From contig CACIHO010000007.1 in assembly GCA_902586485.1 (NCBI GenBank), positions 1-64,000 on the forward strand: DNA of 64,000 nt, written 5' to 3'. The notes below the pieces were generated by a model that did not search any database, was not told the DNA's origin, and was given only the letters and a program-made list of their open reading frames with translations. The position numbers and the translations under genes are program-made. Shown piece after piece: positions 55,033 through 63,145 of the stretch. Source of the DNA: an uncultured Pelagibacteraceae bacterium. Lineage in GTDB: Bacteria > Pseudomonadota > Alphaproteobacteria > Pelagibacterales > Pelagibacteraceae. Position 1 is the stretch's first letter. Each line of letters opens with the position of its first letter.

Positions 55033-55617
55033 TTACCACTTAGTACTATTTTTTTGCAATTTGGGATGAGAAACAAATAAATGCCATATGACAGCTTGAA
55101 ATGCCTCAGAAATTGGTGTTACGTTTTTATTATTTTTAACCGGAATTAAAAGACATATATCTGAATGTTTATATGCATAACCATTTTTTTTACCAACAAT
55201 ACTTAAAACTTTTGATCTACATTTTTTTGCATATTTAATTGCTTGAACTAAATTCATACTTACCTTTTTTTCTAAATTCCCTCCCCCTACTGAAAAAATC
55301 AAAATCTTGTCATCCTTATTTAATTTAAAAATTTTCATCCATGAGTCAAAAATAGTTTCAAATCCCTCGTCATTAGTTCTTGCTGTAAGTTCGGAAACAT
55401 TATCTACAGGTGTATAAGCGTCAATTTTACATAATTTCCTAAAATCATTAACTGCATGAGAAGCATTGGCTGCGCTTCCACCAACTCCTAAAATAACTAA
55501 TCTTCCTTTGCCTTTTTGTAATTTTTTTAATTCTGAAACTATTTTACTAATAATTTTATTATCTAAATTTGAACAGGTATAAGTTGCCTCACTAAGAAAA
55601 CTTTTTATATATTTCAT
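55033..55617 (-). CDS. SIS-domain sugar-phosphate isomerase (GmhA-like), surface cluster copy
   Basis: 194 residues from the ATG giving MKYIKSFLSEA; the frame is open 27 codons further but that part is not like the family. 'RLVILGVGGSAANASHAVNDFRKLCKIDAYTP', 'SELTARTNDEGFETIFDSW', 'IFSVGGGNLEKKVSMNLV' and 'ISEAFQAVIWHLFVSHP'. Differs clearly from the GmhA-like protein at 45824 (for example SVGGG for SSSGN). Probably makes heptose 7-phosphate for the GDP-sugar genes around it. Confidence 0.82.
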   Translation of the reverse strand: MKYIKSFLSEATYTCSNLDNKIISKIVSELKKLQKGKGRLVILGVGGSAANASHAVNDFRKLCKIDAYTPVDNVSELTARTNDEGFETIFDSWMKIFKLNKDDKILIFSVGGGNLEKKVSMNLVQAIKYAKKCRSKVLSIVGKKNGYAYKHSDICLLIPVKNNKNVTPISEAFQAVIWHLFVSHPKLQKNSTKW

Positions 55618-55673
55618 ATCAGAGCTATATATATATAAAAAAAGCTTTATAACAACGTTATAATTATTAATTT

Positions 55674-57116
55674 GTGAAAAAAAAAATATATATATCATTA
55701 ATAATATTTGGATTAGTAATTTTCTTTTTAATAAATTTTTTTAATTATAATTATAATGCAAAAGACAAGAGTAAGATCTATCTTAGAATTGTATATATTT
55801 TACCTGAAAATTTTAAAAACTTTGTAAAAGAAAATATTTTTGTTTTTGATAAAATAAAAAATTTAGAAAATCAAATTGCACTTAACAAAAAAAAAATTAA
55901 TTCATTAATCACTAATTTTGAAGATTTGCAGAGAGAGGGAAAAATAGAAAAGATTTTTTTTAATAAAATTTCTGATAAGGAAATTTTATTAGATAATAAA
56001 GAATTCTCACTTAAAAAATTTAAAACAAACTTTTTAAATACATCAAAGAATATCAATGCAAAAGGGACATCTTACATAGATATTTATAAAGATTATATAT
56101 TTCTTGTATCGGCTACAGGTATTATATCATTTATAGATAGTAATAATTTTAACAGACAAAATGAAATTAATTTTTATACAATTAAAAATAATTTAAAAGA
56201 AATTATTAAATATCAGGATTTTTACATAGATTCAAAGTATGGAATAAAGGATGTAAAAATAATTAAAAATAAACTTTACCTTTCTTATACAAATCAATTT
56301 AAAAAAAATTGTTTTAATATTTCTATTTTAGTTGCAGAAATAAATTTTAAAGAATTATTTTTTGAAAAATTTTTTGAACCTGATGAATGTGTTTTAAAAA
56401 AAAATAATTTTACAAAATTTAATCCTCATCATTCAGGTGGTAGAATAGAAGTTTTGGATGAAAACTTTATATTGTTGTCTACAGGAGATTTTAAAAATTT
56501 TTCTTTACCCCAAAACGATAATAGTATATTTGGTAAAATTCTTGCAATTAACATAAAAAATAAGCAATATAAAATTATTTCTAAAGGTTTAAGAAATGCT
56601 CAGGGATTATACGTAGATAATTTAAATTCTCTAATAATCTCTACAGATCATGGTCCAGAAGGTGGTGATGAGATTAATTTACAAGAAATTAATGATCTTA
56701 AAGTATTTAATTTTGGATGGCCAATCTCTTCTTATGGAGAACATTATGGATTCAAATCAAGAGATGAAAAAAATGAGCTTTATAAAATTGCACCCCTGCA
56801 TAAATCACATTTGGATTTTGGTTTTGCTGAACCTGTAAAATATTTCTCACCAGGAATAGGAATTTCTCAAGTTGAAAAATTTTACGACAATTCAGATTAT
56901 AAAAAATATTTAGTTGGATCGATGGGGCATGATGCAAAACAAGGAAGAATGTCTCTTCATTTAATTACTTTAAATGATTTAGATAAAATAATAAAAAAAG
57001 AAATTATTGTTATTGGAGAAAGAGTAAGAGACATTATCTCAAAAGAAAAAAAATTAGAATATTTTTTACTTTTAGAAAATGGACCAATCTTAGGATACTT
57101 AAAAAGTTTAAATTAA
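55674..57116 (+). CDS. Membrane-anchored glucose/sorbosone-dehydrogenase-like beta-propeller
   Basis: 480 residues, GTG start. N-terminal membrane anchor (about 4-23, 'IYISLIIFGLVIFFLINFF'), a charged helical spacer (about 30-85), then a beta-propeller whose last third has 'GLRNAQGLYVDNLNSLIISTDHGPEGGDEINLQ', 'FNFGWPISSYGEHYG' and 'FSPGIGISQVEKF'. This resembles PQQ-dependent soluble glucose/sorbosone dehydrogenases. Whether it binds PQQ and is catalytic cannot be told. Unusual among sugar-nucleotide genes; it could modify or sense a surface sugar. Confidence 0.75.
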   Translation: MKKKIYISLIIFGLVIFFLINFFNYNYNAKDKSKIYLRIVYILPENFKNFVKENIFVFDKIKNLENQIALNKKKINSLITNFEDLQREGKIEKIFFNKISDKEILLDNKEFSLKKFKTNFLNTSKNINAKGTSYIDIYKDYIFLVSATGIISFIDSNNFNRQNEINFYTIKNNLKEIIKYQDFYIDSKYGIKDVKIIKNKLYLSYTNQFKKNCFNISILVAEINFKELFFEKFFEPDECVLKKNNFTKFNPHHSGGRIEVLDENFILLSTGDFKNFSLPQNDNSIFGKILAINIKNKQYKIISKGLRNAQGLYVDNLNSLIISTDHGPEGGDEINLQEINDLKVFNFGWPISSYGEHYGFKSRDEKNELYKIAPLHKSHLDFGFAEPVKYFSPGIGISQVEKFYDNSDYKKYLVGSMGHDAKQGRMSLHLITLNDLDKIIKKEIIVIGERVRDIISKEKKLEYFLLLENGPILGYLKSLN

Positions 57117-57121
57117 TTAAT

Positions 57122-58090
57122 TTAACCGACTATTGTAATACCCTCATAATCAAAATCAAAATTTAAATCTACCAACCCTTTTTTTTTTATTTTTTTTTTG
57201 AGCTGATTTGAATCTTCACTATAAAACATCAAAAATCCACCACCACCAGCTCCTATCAGCTTTCCACCTATAGCACCATTACTAAGAGCATAATCATATA
57301 AATAATTTATTTTTTTATTTGACATATTGTTAGATCTTTTTTTTTTTAAGCTCCAATGATAATTTAATATTTCACCATATTCTTTAAAATTACCATTTTC
57401 TAATGCAGCTTTTGAATTAAATCCTATTTCTTTAACTTCATCCAGATTTCTAATCATTTTAGAGTCCATTAAATTTGTCTTTTTATTTTGACTGCTTAAA
57501 ATTTGTGAAGCATTTCTCGTATAACCAGTGAAAAAAATTGATAAATTTTTTTTAAATTTTTTTAAATTTTTAATTTTAAGTTTTTTTACAATAACTTTTC
57601 CAGACTTTAAAAAAACCAATTCATTAACTCCACCAAAAGATGCCATGTACTGATCTTGTTTGCCTACTGGTTCTTTTAATTTGTTTATTTCGATATCACA
57701 TGCCTTTTCTGCAATTATATTTTTTTTTATTTTTTTATTCTTATAGTTTGATAAGGCTCCTAATAATGCAACTGCAAAACTACCAGAGGACCCCAAACCT
57801 GTTCCTGCTGGAATATCTGCATGACTAGCTATATTTAAAGGTTTTTTTATATTAAATTCTTTAAGTGCTTCTCTGAAGATAGGATGTTGAATTTTTTTTA
57901 TATTATTCGTTGTCTCTAATTTTGAATACTTAAGAATAAATTTTTTATTGAATGTTTCTGCAATAGTTATGTAAACATGCTTATCGATTGCTGCAGCAAT
58001 AAGCCTTCCTCCATTAATTTTATAGTATGACGGTAGATCTGTACCCCCTCCACCTAGAGATATGCGTAATGGACTTCTTGAAATTATCAT
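57122..58090 (-). CDS. GHMP sugar kinase (HddA-like, heptose 7-phosphate kinase)
   Basis: 322 residues. 'IISRSPLRISLGGGGTDLPSYY' is the typical start of HddA-type kinases; the GHMP phosphate loop 'PAGTGLGSSGSFAVALLGAL' is near 94-113; 'PVGKQDQYMASFGG' and 'GGKLIGAGGGGFLMFY' follow. HddA phosphorylates D-glycero-D-manno-heptose 7-phosphate at C1 for GDP-heptose. Fucose/galactose-type kinases share the fold. Next to the transaldolase gene, three bases away. Confidence 0.85.
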   Translation of the reverse strand: MIISRSPLRISLGGGGTDLPSYYKINGGRLIAAAIDKHVYITIAETFNKKFILKYSKLETTNNIKKIQHPIFREALKEFNIKKPLNIASHADIPAGTGLGSSGSFAVALLGALSNYKNKKIKKNIIAEKACDIEINKLKEPVGKQDQYMASFGGVNELVFLKSGKVIVKKLKIKNLKKFKKNLSIFFTGYTRNASQILSSQNKKTNLMDSKMIRNLDEVKEIGFNSKAALENGNFKEYGEILNYHWSLKKKRSNNMSNKKINYLYDYALSNGAIGGKLIGAGGGGFLMFYSEDSNQLKKKIKKKGLVDLNFDFDYEGITIVG

Positions 58091-58093
58091 TTT

Positions 58094-58789
58094 TTAAATT
58101 TTATAACCAGCTGCTTTAGCATCTTTATAAAATTCTTTAACCGTGTCTCTTGAATAATTTTTTAAACTATAAGAGTTTAATTTTATCTTTTTTAAAATAT
58201 TAGTTGGAACAGTAATAATATGACTATTACATCTCATAGCTTGTTTTATATTGAAAACTTCTCTTGTGCTTGCCCATAAAATTTTTATATTTTTTTTATT
58301 TCTTAACTTCTTGTATGCAAATTTCATAAATGGTTCTGGATCTCTTCCAGTATCAGCAATTCTTCCAGCAAATATTGATATTATTGATGGTGTTGATTTA
58401 TCTAATGAATTTATAACTTTTGAAATTTGATCCTTAGTAAAGATTGCAGTTATATTAAGCTTAATTTTTAGTTTAGATAATTTCTTAATTAAATTTACTG
58501 AGCTTTTTCCTTTAGAATTGGTTACCGGTATTTTAACATACACATTTTTTCCCCATGAAGAAATTTTAACTGCTTGTGAATACATTTCATTAAAATTGTC
58601 TGAAAATACCTCAAAGGATATAGGTTTATTTACTTTTTTAAGAATTTTTTTTGCAAACGTTTCATAGTTTTTTATTCCTGACTTTCTCATTAAACTTGGA
58701 TTTGTAGTTAGACCCTTTATTTTTTTTTGTCTATTATAAAATAATATTTCTTTCTCGTTTGCACCATCTGCATACAACTGTATTTTCAT
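58094..58789 (-). CDS. Transaldolase-family protein
   Basis: 231 residues of the short transaldolase / fructose-6-phosphate aldolase type. 'LYADGANEKEI', 'KGLTTNPSLMRKSG', the Schiff-base Lys near 86 in 'VYVKIPVTNSKGKSS', 'NITAIFTKDQI' and 'ISIFAGRIADTGRDP'. Among heptose-type genes its likely task is supply of sedoheptulose 7-phosphate, but an aldolase acting on another sugar is equally possible. Same operon as the GHMP kinase and DegT-fold genes. Confidence 0.85.
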   Translation of the reverse strand: MKIQLYADGANEKEILFYNRQKKIKGLTTNPSLMRKSGIKNYETFAKKILKKVNKPISFEVFSDNFNEMYSQAVKISSWGKNVYVKIPVTNSKGKSSVNLIKKLSKLKIKLNITAIFTKDQISKVINSLDKSTPSIISIFAGRIADTGRDPEPFMKFAYKKLRNKKNIKILWASTREVFNIKQAMRCNSHIITVPTNILKKIKLNSYSLKNYSRDTVKEFYKDAKAAGYKI

Positions 58790-58796
58790 GATTACC

Positions 58797-59972
58797 TCAT
58801 TTTATATTTTGATCAATAAGAAATTTGTTTATCACTTTCTTAAAATAAATTAAATTATTTTTTAAATTCTTTGCCGTATTTCCTATGAAAAAACCATTGT
58901 CATGAATATAATTTGAGTTCTTAAGATTTTTATGAATTTTATAATTAAAATATTTTTTCGAAGGATGTTTAATAAAACTTCCTCCTGTTATTAAACGATA
59001 TTCAATTTTATTTTTTTTTAAATGTATAAATAATTTTTTTTTTAAATTTTTATATTTTTCTCTCAAAATAAAAATAAAAGAAAAGGACGAACTTTTTCCA
59101 TTCTCTTTTTGTATAGAAAATAATTGATGGTTGTAGAAAAGAGTTTGATAATAATCAAAGTTTTTTCTTCTTATATCAATAAACTTATCTACTTTTTTTA
59201 TTTGCTGAGCTCCAATTGCTCCAGTAAATTCTGTAGGCCTTACATTAAAACCTGGGTATAAAAATTTATAAATTTCCTTTTGTTTTTTTTTGTTTTTTTT
59301 AGAATCTCTTGCCCAACCATGTGATCTCAATGACATAAGTATTTCATATATTTCACTATCGTTTGTTAAAACTGCTCCACCTTCTATAGTAGAAATATGG
59401 TGAGAATAATAGAAGCTCAAGGTGTTTACTAATCCAAAAGTACCACTTTTTTTATTTTCAATTTCAGCTCCAAATGACTCACAGTTATCTTCCATTAAAT
59501 ATATTTTTTTTCTATCGCATAGTTTTTTTAATTTAGGAAGCTCTGATGGATTTCCTAAAATATTTACTGGAATTATTAATTTTGTATTTTTTGAAATACT
59601 CTCTTCTACTAAGGGAAAATCAATATTTAACGTATTAATATCTATATCAACTAATTTTAATTTTAGTCCTAACTGTTGTAGTGGAGAATATGTGGTACTC
59701 CAAGAAACACCTGGAACTATAACCTCATCATTAATTTTTAAAGGATTAGATTTCTTGTAAAATAATGACGATATGGCAATTAAGTTCGCTGAAGATCCTG
59801 AATTTGTTAACACACAATATTTTGATTTATGAAAATTTGCTAACATTTTTTCGAAAGAATATACATTTTGTGAATAAGTAAATTGATTTGACTTAATTAC
59901 TCTTTTGATTGCATTTAGCTCACTAATATCCCAAGAGTCAAAAGTTAATGGATAAGAATTATTTAATTGCAT
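58797..59972 (-). CDS. DegT/DnrJ/EryC1-fold PLP enzyme with His in place of the catalytic Lys (ColD/RfbH-like 3-dehydratase)
   Basis: 391 residues. PLP-fold blocks: 'LTNSGSSANLIAISSL', 'DEVIVPGVSWSTTYSPLQQ', 'LMEDNCESFGAEIENKKSGTFG' and 'NTLSFYYSHHISTIEGGAVLTND'. In aminotransferases the SF..xK position is the PLP-binding Lys; here it is His (about residue 191). That is a known feature of the 3-dehydratases ColD (GDP-4-keto-6-deoxymannose) and RfbH/E1 (CDP-sugar). No four-Cys [2Fe-2S] set is seen, so ColD-like is favoured. It probably removes the 3-hydroxyl of a nucleotide sugar. Overlaps the glycosyltransferase gene by 14 bases. Confidence 0.85.
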   Translation of the reverse strand: MQLNNSYPLTFDSWDISELNAIKRVIKSNQFTYSQNVYSFEKMLANFHKSKYCVLTNSGSSANLIAISSLFYKKSNPLKINDEVIVPGVSWSTTYSPLQQLGLKLKLVDIDINTLNIDFPLVEESISKNTKLIIPVNILGNPSELPKLKKLCDRKKIYLMEDNCESFGAEIENKKSGTFGLVNTLSFYYSHHISTIEGGAVLTNDSEIYEILMSLRSHGWARDSKKNKKKQKEIYKFLYPGFNVRPTEFTGAIGAQQIKKVDKFIDIRRKNFDYYQTLFYNHQLFSIQKENGKSSSFSFIFILREKYKNLKKKLFIHLKKNKIEYRLITGGSFIKHPSKKYFNYKIHKNLKNSNYIHDNGFFIGNTAKNLKNNLIYFKKVINKFLIDQNIK

Positions 59973-61029
59973 TAGATAAAATATTTATGAAATTTTTTTC
60001 ATTATGAAAGTTTATATATTTGTATTTCATTTTTTTAAGTTTTTTATTTATTTTTATCACATCTAGTTTTTCAAAAAAACTTTTTAAATCAAATTTGTTC
60101 CAGTCTTTGACAACTAATTCTCTTAAGTTATTTTTTATTAGTTCATTTGACATCCAAGTTTTGTCTGAAACTAAGATTAATTTTGCAATTGATATACTTT
60201 CAACAAAAATACCAGAAGTTTTCTCTTCATATTGATCACTTTGATATGGCAAAATAATTAAATCATTTTTATAAAATTCTTTTTCATACTCTACTCTATT
60301 CATGTTCGACTTAAGTTTTTTAAATTTAATATTTTCTAATTTAGTAAAATTTTTATAATTTTTACTTAGTGAAAGATTAAATTTATAATTCGAGTTATTT
60401 CTAATAAATAAATCTAGATTTTGTCCATATTTTTCTTTTCTTATTGGCCCAGGACACCAAATTTTTATTTTGTTATTTATTATTTTTTTTCTTATTTGTG
60501 AATTAGATAATGTATGTGGAATTGGTAATAATAAAATTTTACAAAAAAATTGACTATTTAAATATTTTTTTAGAATTTGCGTATCTGTTAAAATCGTAAA
60601 AGTATAACAATTTTTTTTCAATATTTTTATCAATAAACTAAAAATTAAATCTTTAAATGTATTTTTATATAAGTGTCTAACATAAATTATTAATTTAAAA
60701 TTATTTTTAAATGAAGAAAATAAAACACTTGCTAAATCATATAAAGAATAACCATCAACATACAAAGTATTATTTTTAATATTCCCGTTATTTAAGATTT
60801 TATTCAGTATAAATAAATTTAAAAAAATATTTCTAAATTTTAATAAAGAATTAGATGATTTATAAAATAAATTATAATTTTTATTTTTTATATTATTTGA
60901 AAGTGGTGTTAAAAAAGAATAATGAATTTTATTTTTTTTTGAGATTTGAATTAATGAATTAACAAAAGAGTTTTCATGTCCTGAATTATTTAAAAAAGAT
61001 GGAAAAAAAAAAAATATTTTTTTTTTCAT
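59959..61029 (-). CDS. Probable GT-B fold glycosyltransferase
   Basis: 356 residues, extremely rich in Lys, Asn, Ile and Phe. The start 'KKKIFFFFPSFLNNSGHENSFVNSLIQIS' and the C-terminal half 'KNDLIILPYQSDQYEEKTSGIFVESISIAKLILVSDKTWMSNEL' (a Glu-containing sugar-nucleotide loop) are typical of group 1-type transferases. 'KIWCPGPIRKEKYGQNL' begins the second domain. Donor and acceptor unknown. Overlaps the epimerase gene by four bases. Confidence 0.72.
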   Translation of the reverse strand: MKKKIFFFFPSFLNNSGHENSFVNSLIQISKKNKIHYSFLTPLSNNIKNKNYNLFYKSSNSLLKFRNIFLNLFILNKILNNGNIKNNTLYVDGYSLYDLASVLFSSFKNNFKLIIYVRHLYKNTFKDLIFSLLIKILKKNCYTFTILTDTQILKKYLNSQFFCKILLLPIPHTLSNSQIRKKIINNKIKIWCPGPIRKEKYGQNLDLFIRNNSNYKFNLSLSKNYKNFTKLENIKFKKLKSNMNRVEYEKEFYKNDLIILPYQSDQYEEKTSGIFVESISIAKLILVSDKTWMSNELIKNNLRELVVKDWNKFDLKSFFEKLDVIKINKKLKKMKYKYINFHNEKNFINILSNAIK

Positions 61030-61946
61030 TTATATGCTTTGGTTAATTTGTACCATTCTACAACTTGTTTTAAACCATCATCAATATTAGTTAGTTTTTC
61101 ATCATAATTTTGAATTTTTTGCTTGATTTTGGAAATATTTAATTTTTTCTTGAAAACACCAACATATTTTGTTTTGTCATACTTTATAATATTTGCATCA
61201 TAATCAACAATTTCACAAATTTTTTCTGCAAATTCTCTTATAGAGTAATCAGATAATGCACCAACATTAATAATTTCATTTTCAAACTTTTCATTTATAT
61301 CAATCAATAATTTTGAAAAATCATTTACATGTATAATTTCTCTTCTTTGATTTCCATCACCCCATAATATAACTTCCTCATTTAAAATTTTTGCCCTTAA
61401 GATTTTTTTAACTAAATCATGAATAAAATGTGATTGTCTATTATCTGTGTGATAATTTGGTCCGTATAATGTTGCTGGTATTCCACAAATCCATTTCATG
61501 TCAAATTGTTTATTACATGACATTGCTCCGTGAACTAACATTTTTTTTGACATAGCATAAGCCATTAAACTTTCGTGAGGGACATCAAAAAGAAAATTTT
61601 TCTCCTTTAATTCACTATCTTCTCCGTACCCACAACTCGATCCTATGAATACTAGCTTTGCTTTTTTTTGATTTTCAGTCCACCATCTAATAATATTCGT
61701 ATTCATAGCCTGATTAATGATCCATTGTTTTCCAGAATTTTTAAGACAAAAATCTCCTGCTTCTGTCCATGCAGCTAAATAATAAATTTCATCGTAAGCA
61801 TTATTAAGATTTAGTAAATCAGAATAATTCAACAAATTTACTTCTTTTGAGGTTGGAGAAAGTAAATTAATATTTTTATGATTAAAGTTTTTAACTAAAA
61901 ATCTTCCAAGAAATCCACTAGCTCCTAAAATTAATATACTTTTCAT
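61026..61946 (-). CDS. GDP-L-fucose synthase-like epimerase/reductase
   Basis: 306 residues, extended SDR. GASGFLG (8-14), 'VFIGSSCGYGED' (active Ser and adjacent Cys, as in GDP-fucose synthase), YAMSK (Tyr 130, Lys 134), 'IPATLYGPNYHTDNRQSHFIHDLVKKI' and 'LWGDGNQRREIIHVNDF'. Fcl/ColC-type enzymes epimerise C3/C5 and reduce C4 of a 4-keto GDP-sugar. ColC partners ColD in GDP-colitose synthesis, which matches the DegT-fold gene two genes downstream. Overlaps the methyltransferase stop by four bases. Confidence 0.83.
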   Translation of the reverse strand: MKSILILGASGFLGRFLVKNFNHKNINLLSPTSKEVNLLNYSDLLNLNNAYDEIYYLAAWTEAGDFCLKNSGKQWIINQAMNTNIIRWWTENQKKAKLVFIGSSCGYGEDSELKEKNFLFDVPHESLMAYAMSKKMLVHGAMSCNKQFDMKWICGIPATLYGPNYHTDNRQSHFIHDLVKKILRAKILNEEVILWGDGNQRREIIHVNDFSKLLIDINEKFENEIINVGALSDYSIREFAEKICEIVDYDANIIKYDKTKYVGVFKKKLNISKIKQKIQNYDEKLTNIDDGLKQVVEWYKLTKAYK

Positions 61947-63139
61947 TTATATTTTAAAAAATTTTTAGGAAATAGAAATTTAGAACCTTTAAACTTTTTC
62001 CTGATTTTTTTCTTAATATCATTTTTTAAATTCCAAATTAGTACTAAAAAAATGTCAGGCTTAATTCTTAGATCACTTTCCATCATGATTGGAATATTAC
62101 TTCCAGGTGACAATTTATTAATTCTAAGTGGATTTTTTTCTATTAATAAATCAATATGTTGATTGTTTAAATTATAGTAGTTCATTAAAGTATTGCCTTT
62201 TGCAGGAGCCCCTAAACCGACGATTATTTTATTTTGATCTCTGTATTGATCTAATTTTTTAACAGCTGTATTTTTTGATTTATCTATGGTCGAACAAAAC
62301 TTCTTAAAATAACCTGGAGTATTTACTTTATATTTTTTTTCTTTAAAAAGAGCATTTTGCAGTCTTCTATTGATTTTTTTTCCACCTTTATGACTTATAT
62401 AAGCAACTACTTGCCCACCATGAATGGGTGATAATTCAAAATCAAAAATTTCTAGATCATATTTTTTTAGAAATGTATTTAGTGTTTCAATGTTATAATA
62501 AAACAAATGCTCATGATATATTTGATCAAAATAAAATTTATCTATAATTGTTTTTAAATATAAAAATTCAATCACCAATATGCCGTTTTCTTTCAAAAGT
62601 AATTTTATGCCTTTAAATGCAGAATTAATTTCCTCAAGATGAAACATAACTCCAGAGCCATGTATAACATCAAATTTATTTTTAATTTTTTTAGCTAGTG
62701 AAAAATTGAAATAGCCATTTATAGTTTTAACTCCATTATTGTTGGAAATATCACATAAATTTTTTGCTGACTCTACGCCCAAAATCTTTGATGATTTGAA
62801 ATACTTTAAAAAACTACCATCATTTGATCCAATATCTAAAATATTAGAATTTTTTGTTAACTTAAATTTAGATTTAATTTTTAAACTTAGATTCTTAAAA
62901 TGTTGTAAAAGCTCATCTGACGATCCACTCAGATAGGTAGTTTTACTAAACATAATTTTTTTTGGAATATAATGTGTCAGCCGTACTAATTTACATGATT
63001 TACACATAACTATTTTTAAAGGATATTTTTTAACAGGATTTCTATCCGATAAGTCTCTAAAATCTCCACACCAAGGATGTAAACCAAAATCAAAAATTTT
63101 ATAATAGCTTTTATTATTACAACAAGGACATTTTTTCAT
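61943..63139 (-). CDS. Sugar C-methyltransferase with N-terminal zinc domain
   Basis: 398 residues. Zinc domain with Cys at 4, 6, 7 and at 46 and 49 ('CPCCNNK', 'MCKSCKLVRL'); SAM-binding domain 'ILDIGSNDGSFLKYF'; C-terminal domain with 'YHEHLFYYNIETLNTF', 'SPIHGGQVVAYI' and 'VGLGAPAKGNTLMNYY'. This three-part layout is that of NovU/TylC3-type C-methyltransferases acting on keto-deoxy sugar nucleotides. It implies a branched sugar product. Six bases from the next epimerase. Confidence 0.88.
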   Translation of the reverse strand: MKKCPCCNNKSYYKIFDFGLHPWCGDFRDLSDRNPVKKYPLKIVMCKSCKLVRLTHYIPKKIMFSKTTYLSGSSDELLQHFKNLSLKIKSKFKLTKNSNILDIGSNDGSFLKYFKSSKILGVESAKNLCDISNNNGVKTINGYFNFSLAKKIKNKFDVIHGSGVMFHLEEINSAFKGIKLLLKENGILVIEFLYLKTIIDKFYFDQIYHEHLFYYNIETLNTFLKKYDLEIFDFELSPIHGGQVVAYISHKGGKKINRRLQNALFKEKKYKVNTPGYFKKFCSTIDKSKNTAVKKLDQYRDQNKIIVGLGAPAKGNTLMNYYNLNNQHIDLLIEKNPLRINKLSPGSNIPIMMESDLRIKPDIFLVLIWNLKNDIKKKIRKKFKGSKFLFPKNFLKYK

Positions 63140-63145
63140 TTTAAA

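Noticed and set aside
55618..55698. Longer N-terminus for the cluster SIS isomerase (27 extra codons)
   Set aside because: The extension is a hydrophobic, Tyr/Phe-rich stretch unlike SIS proteins and runs into the divergent gene's start region.
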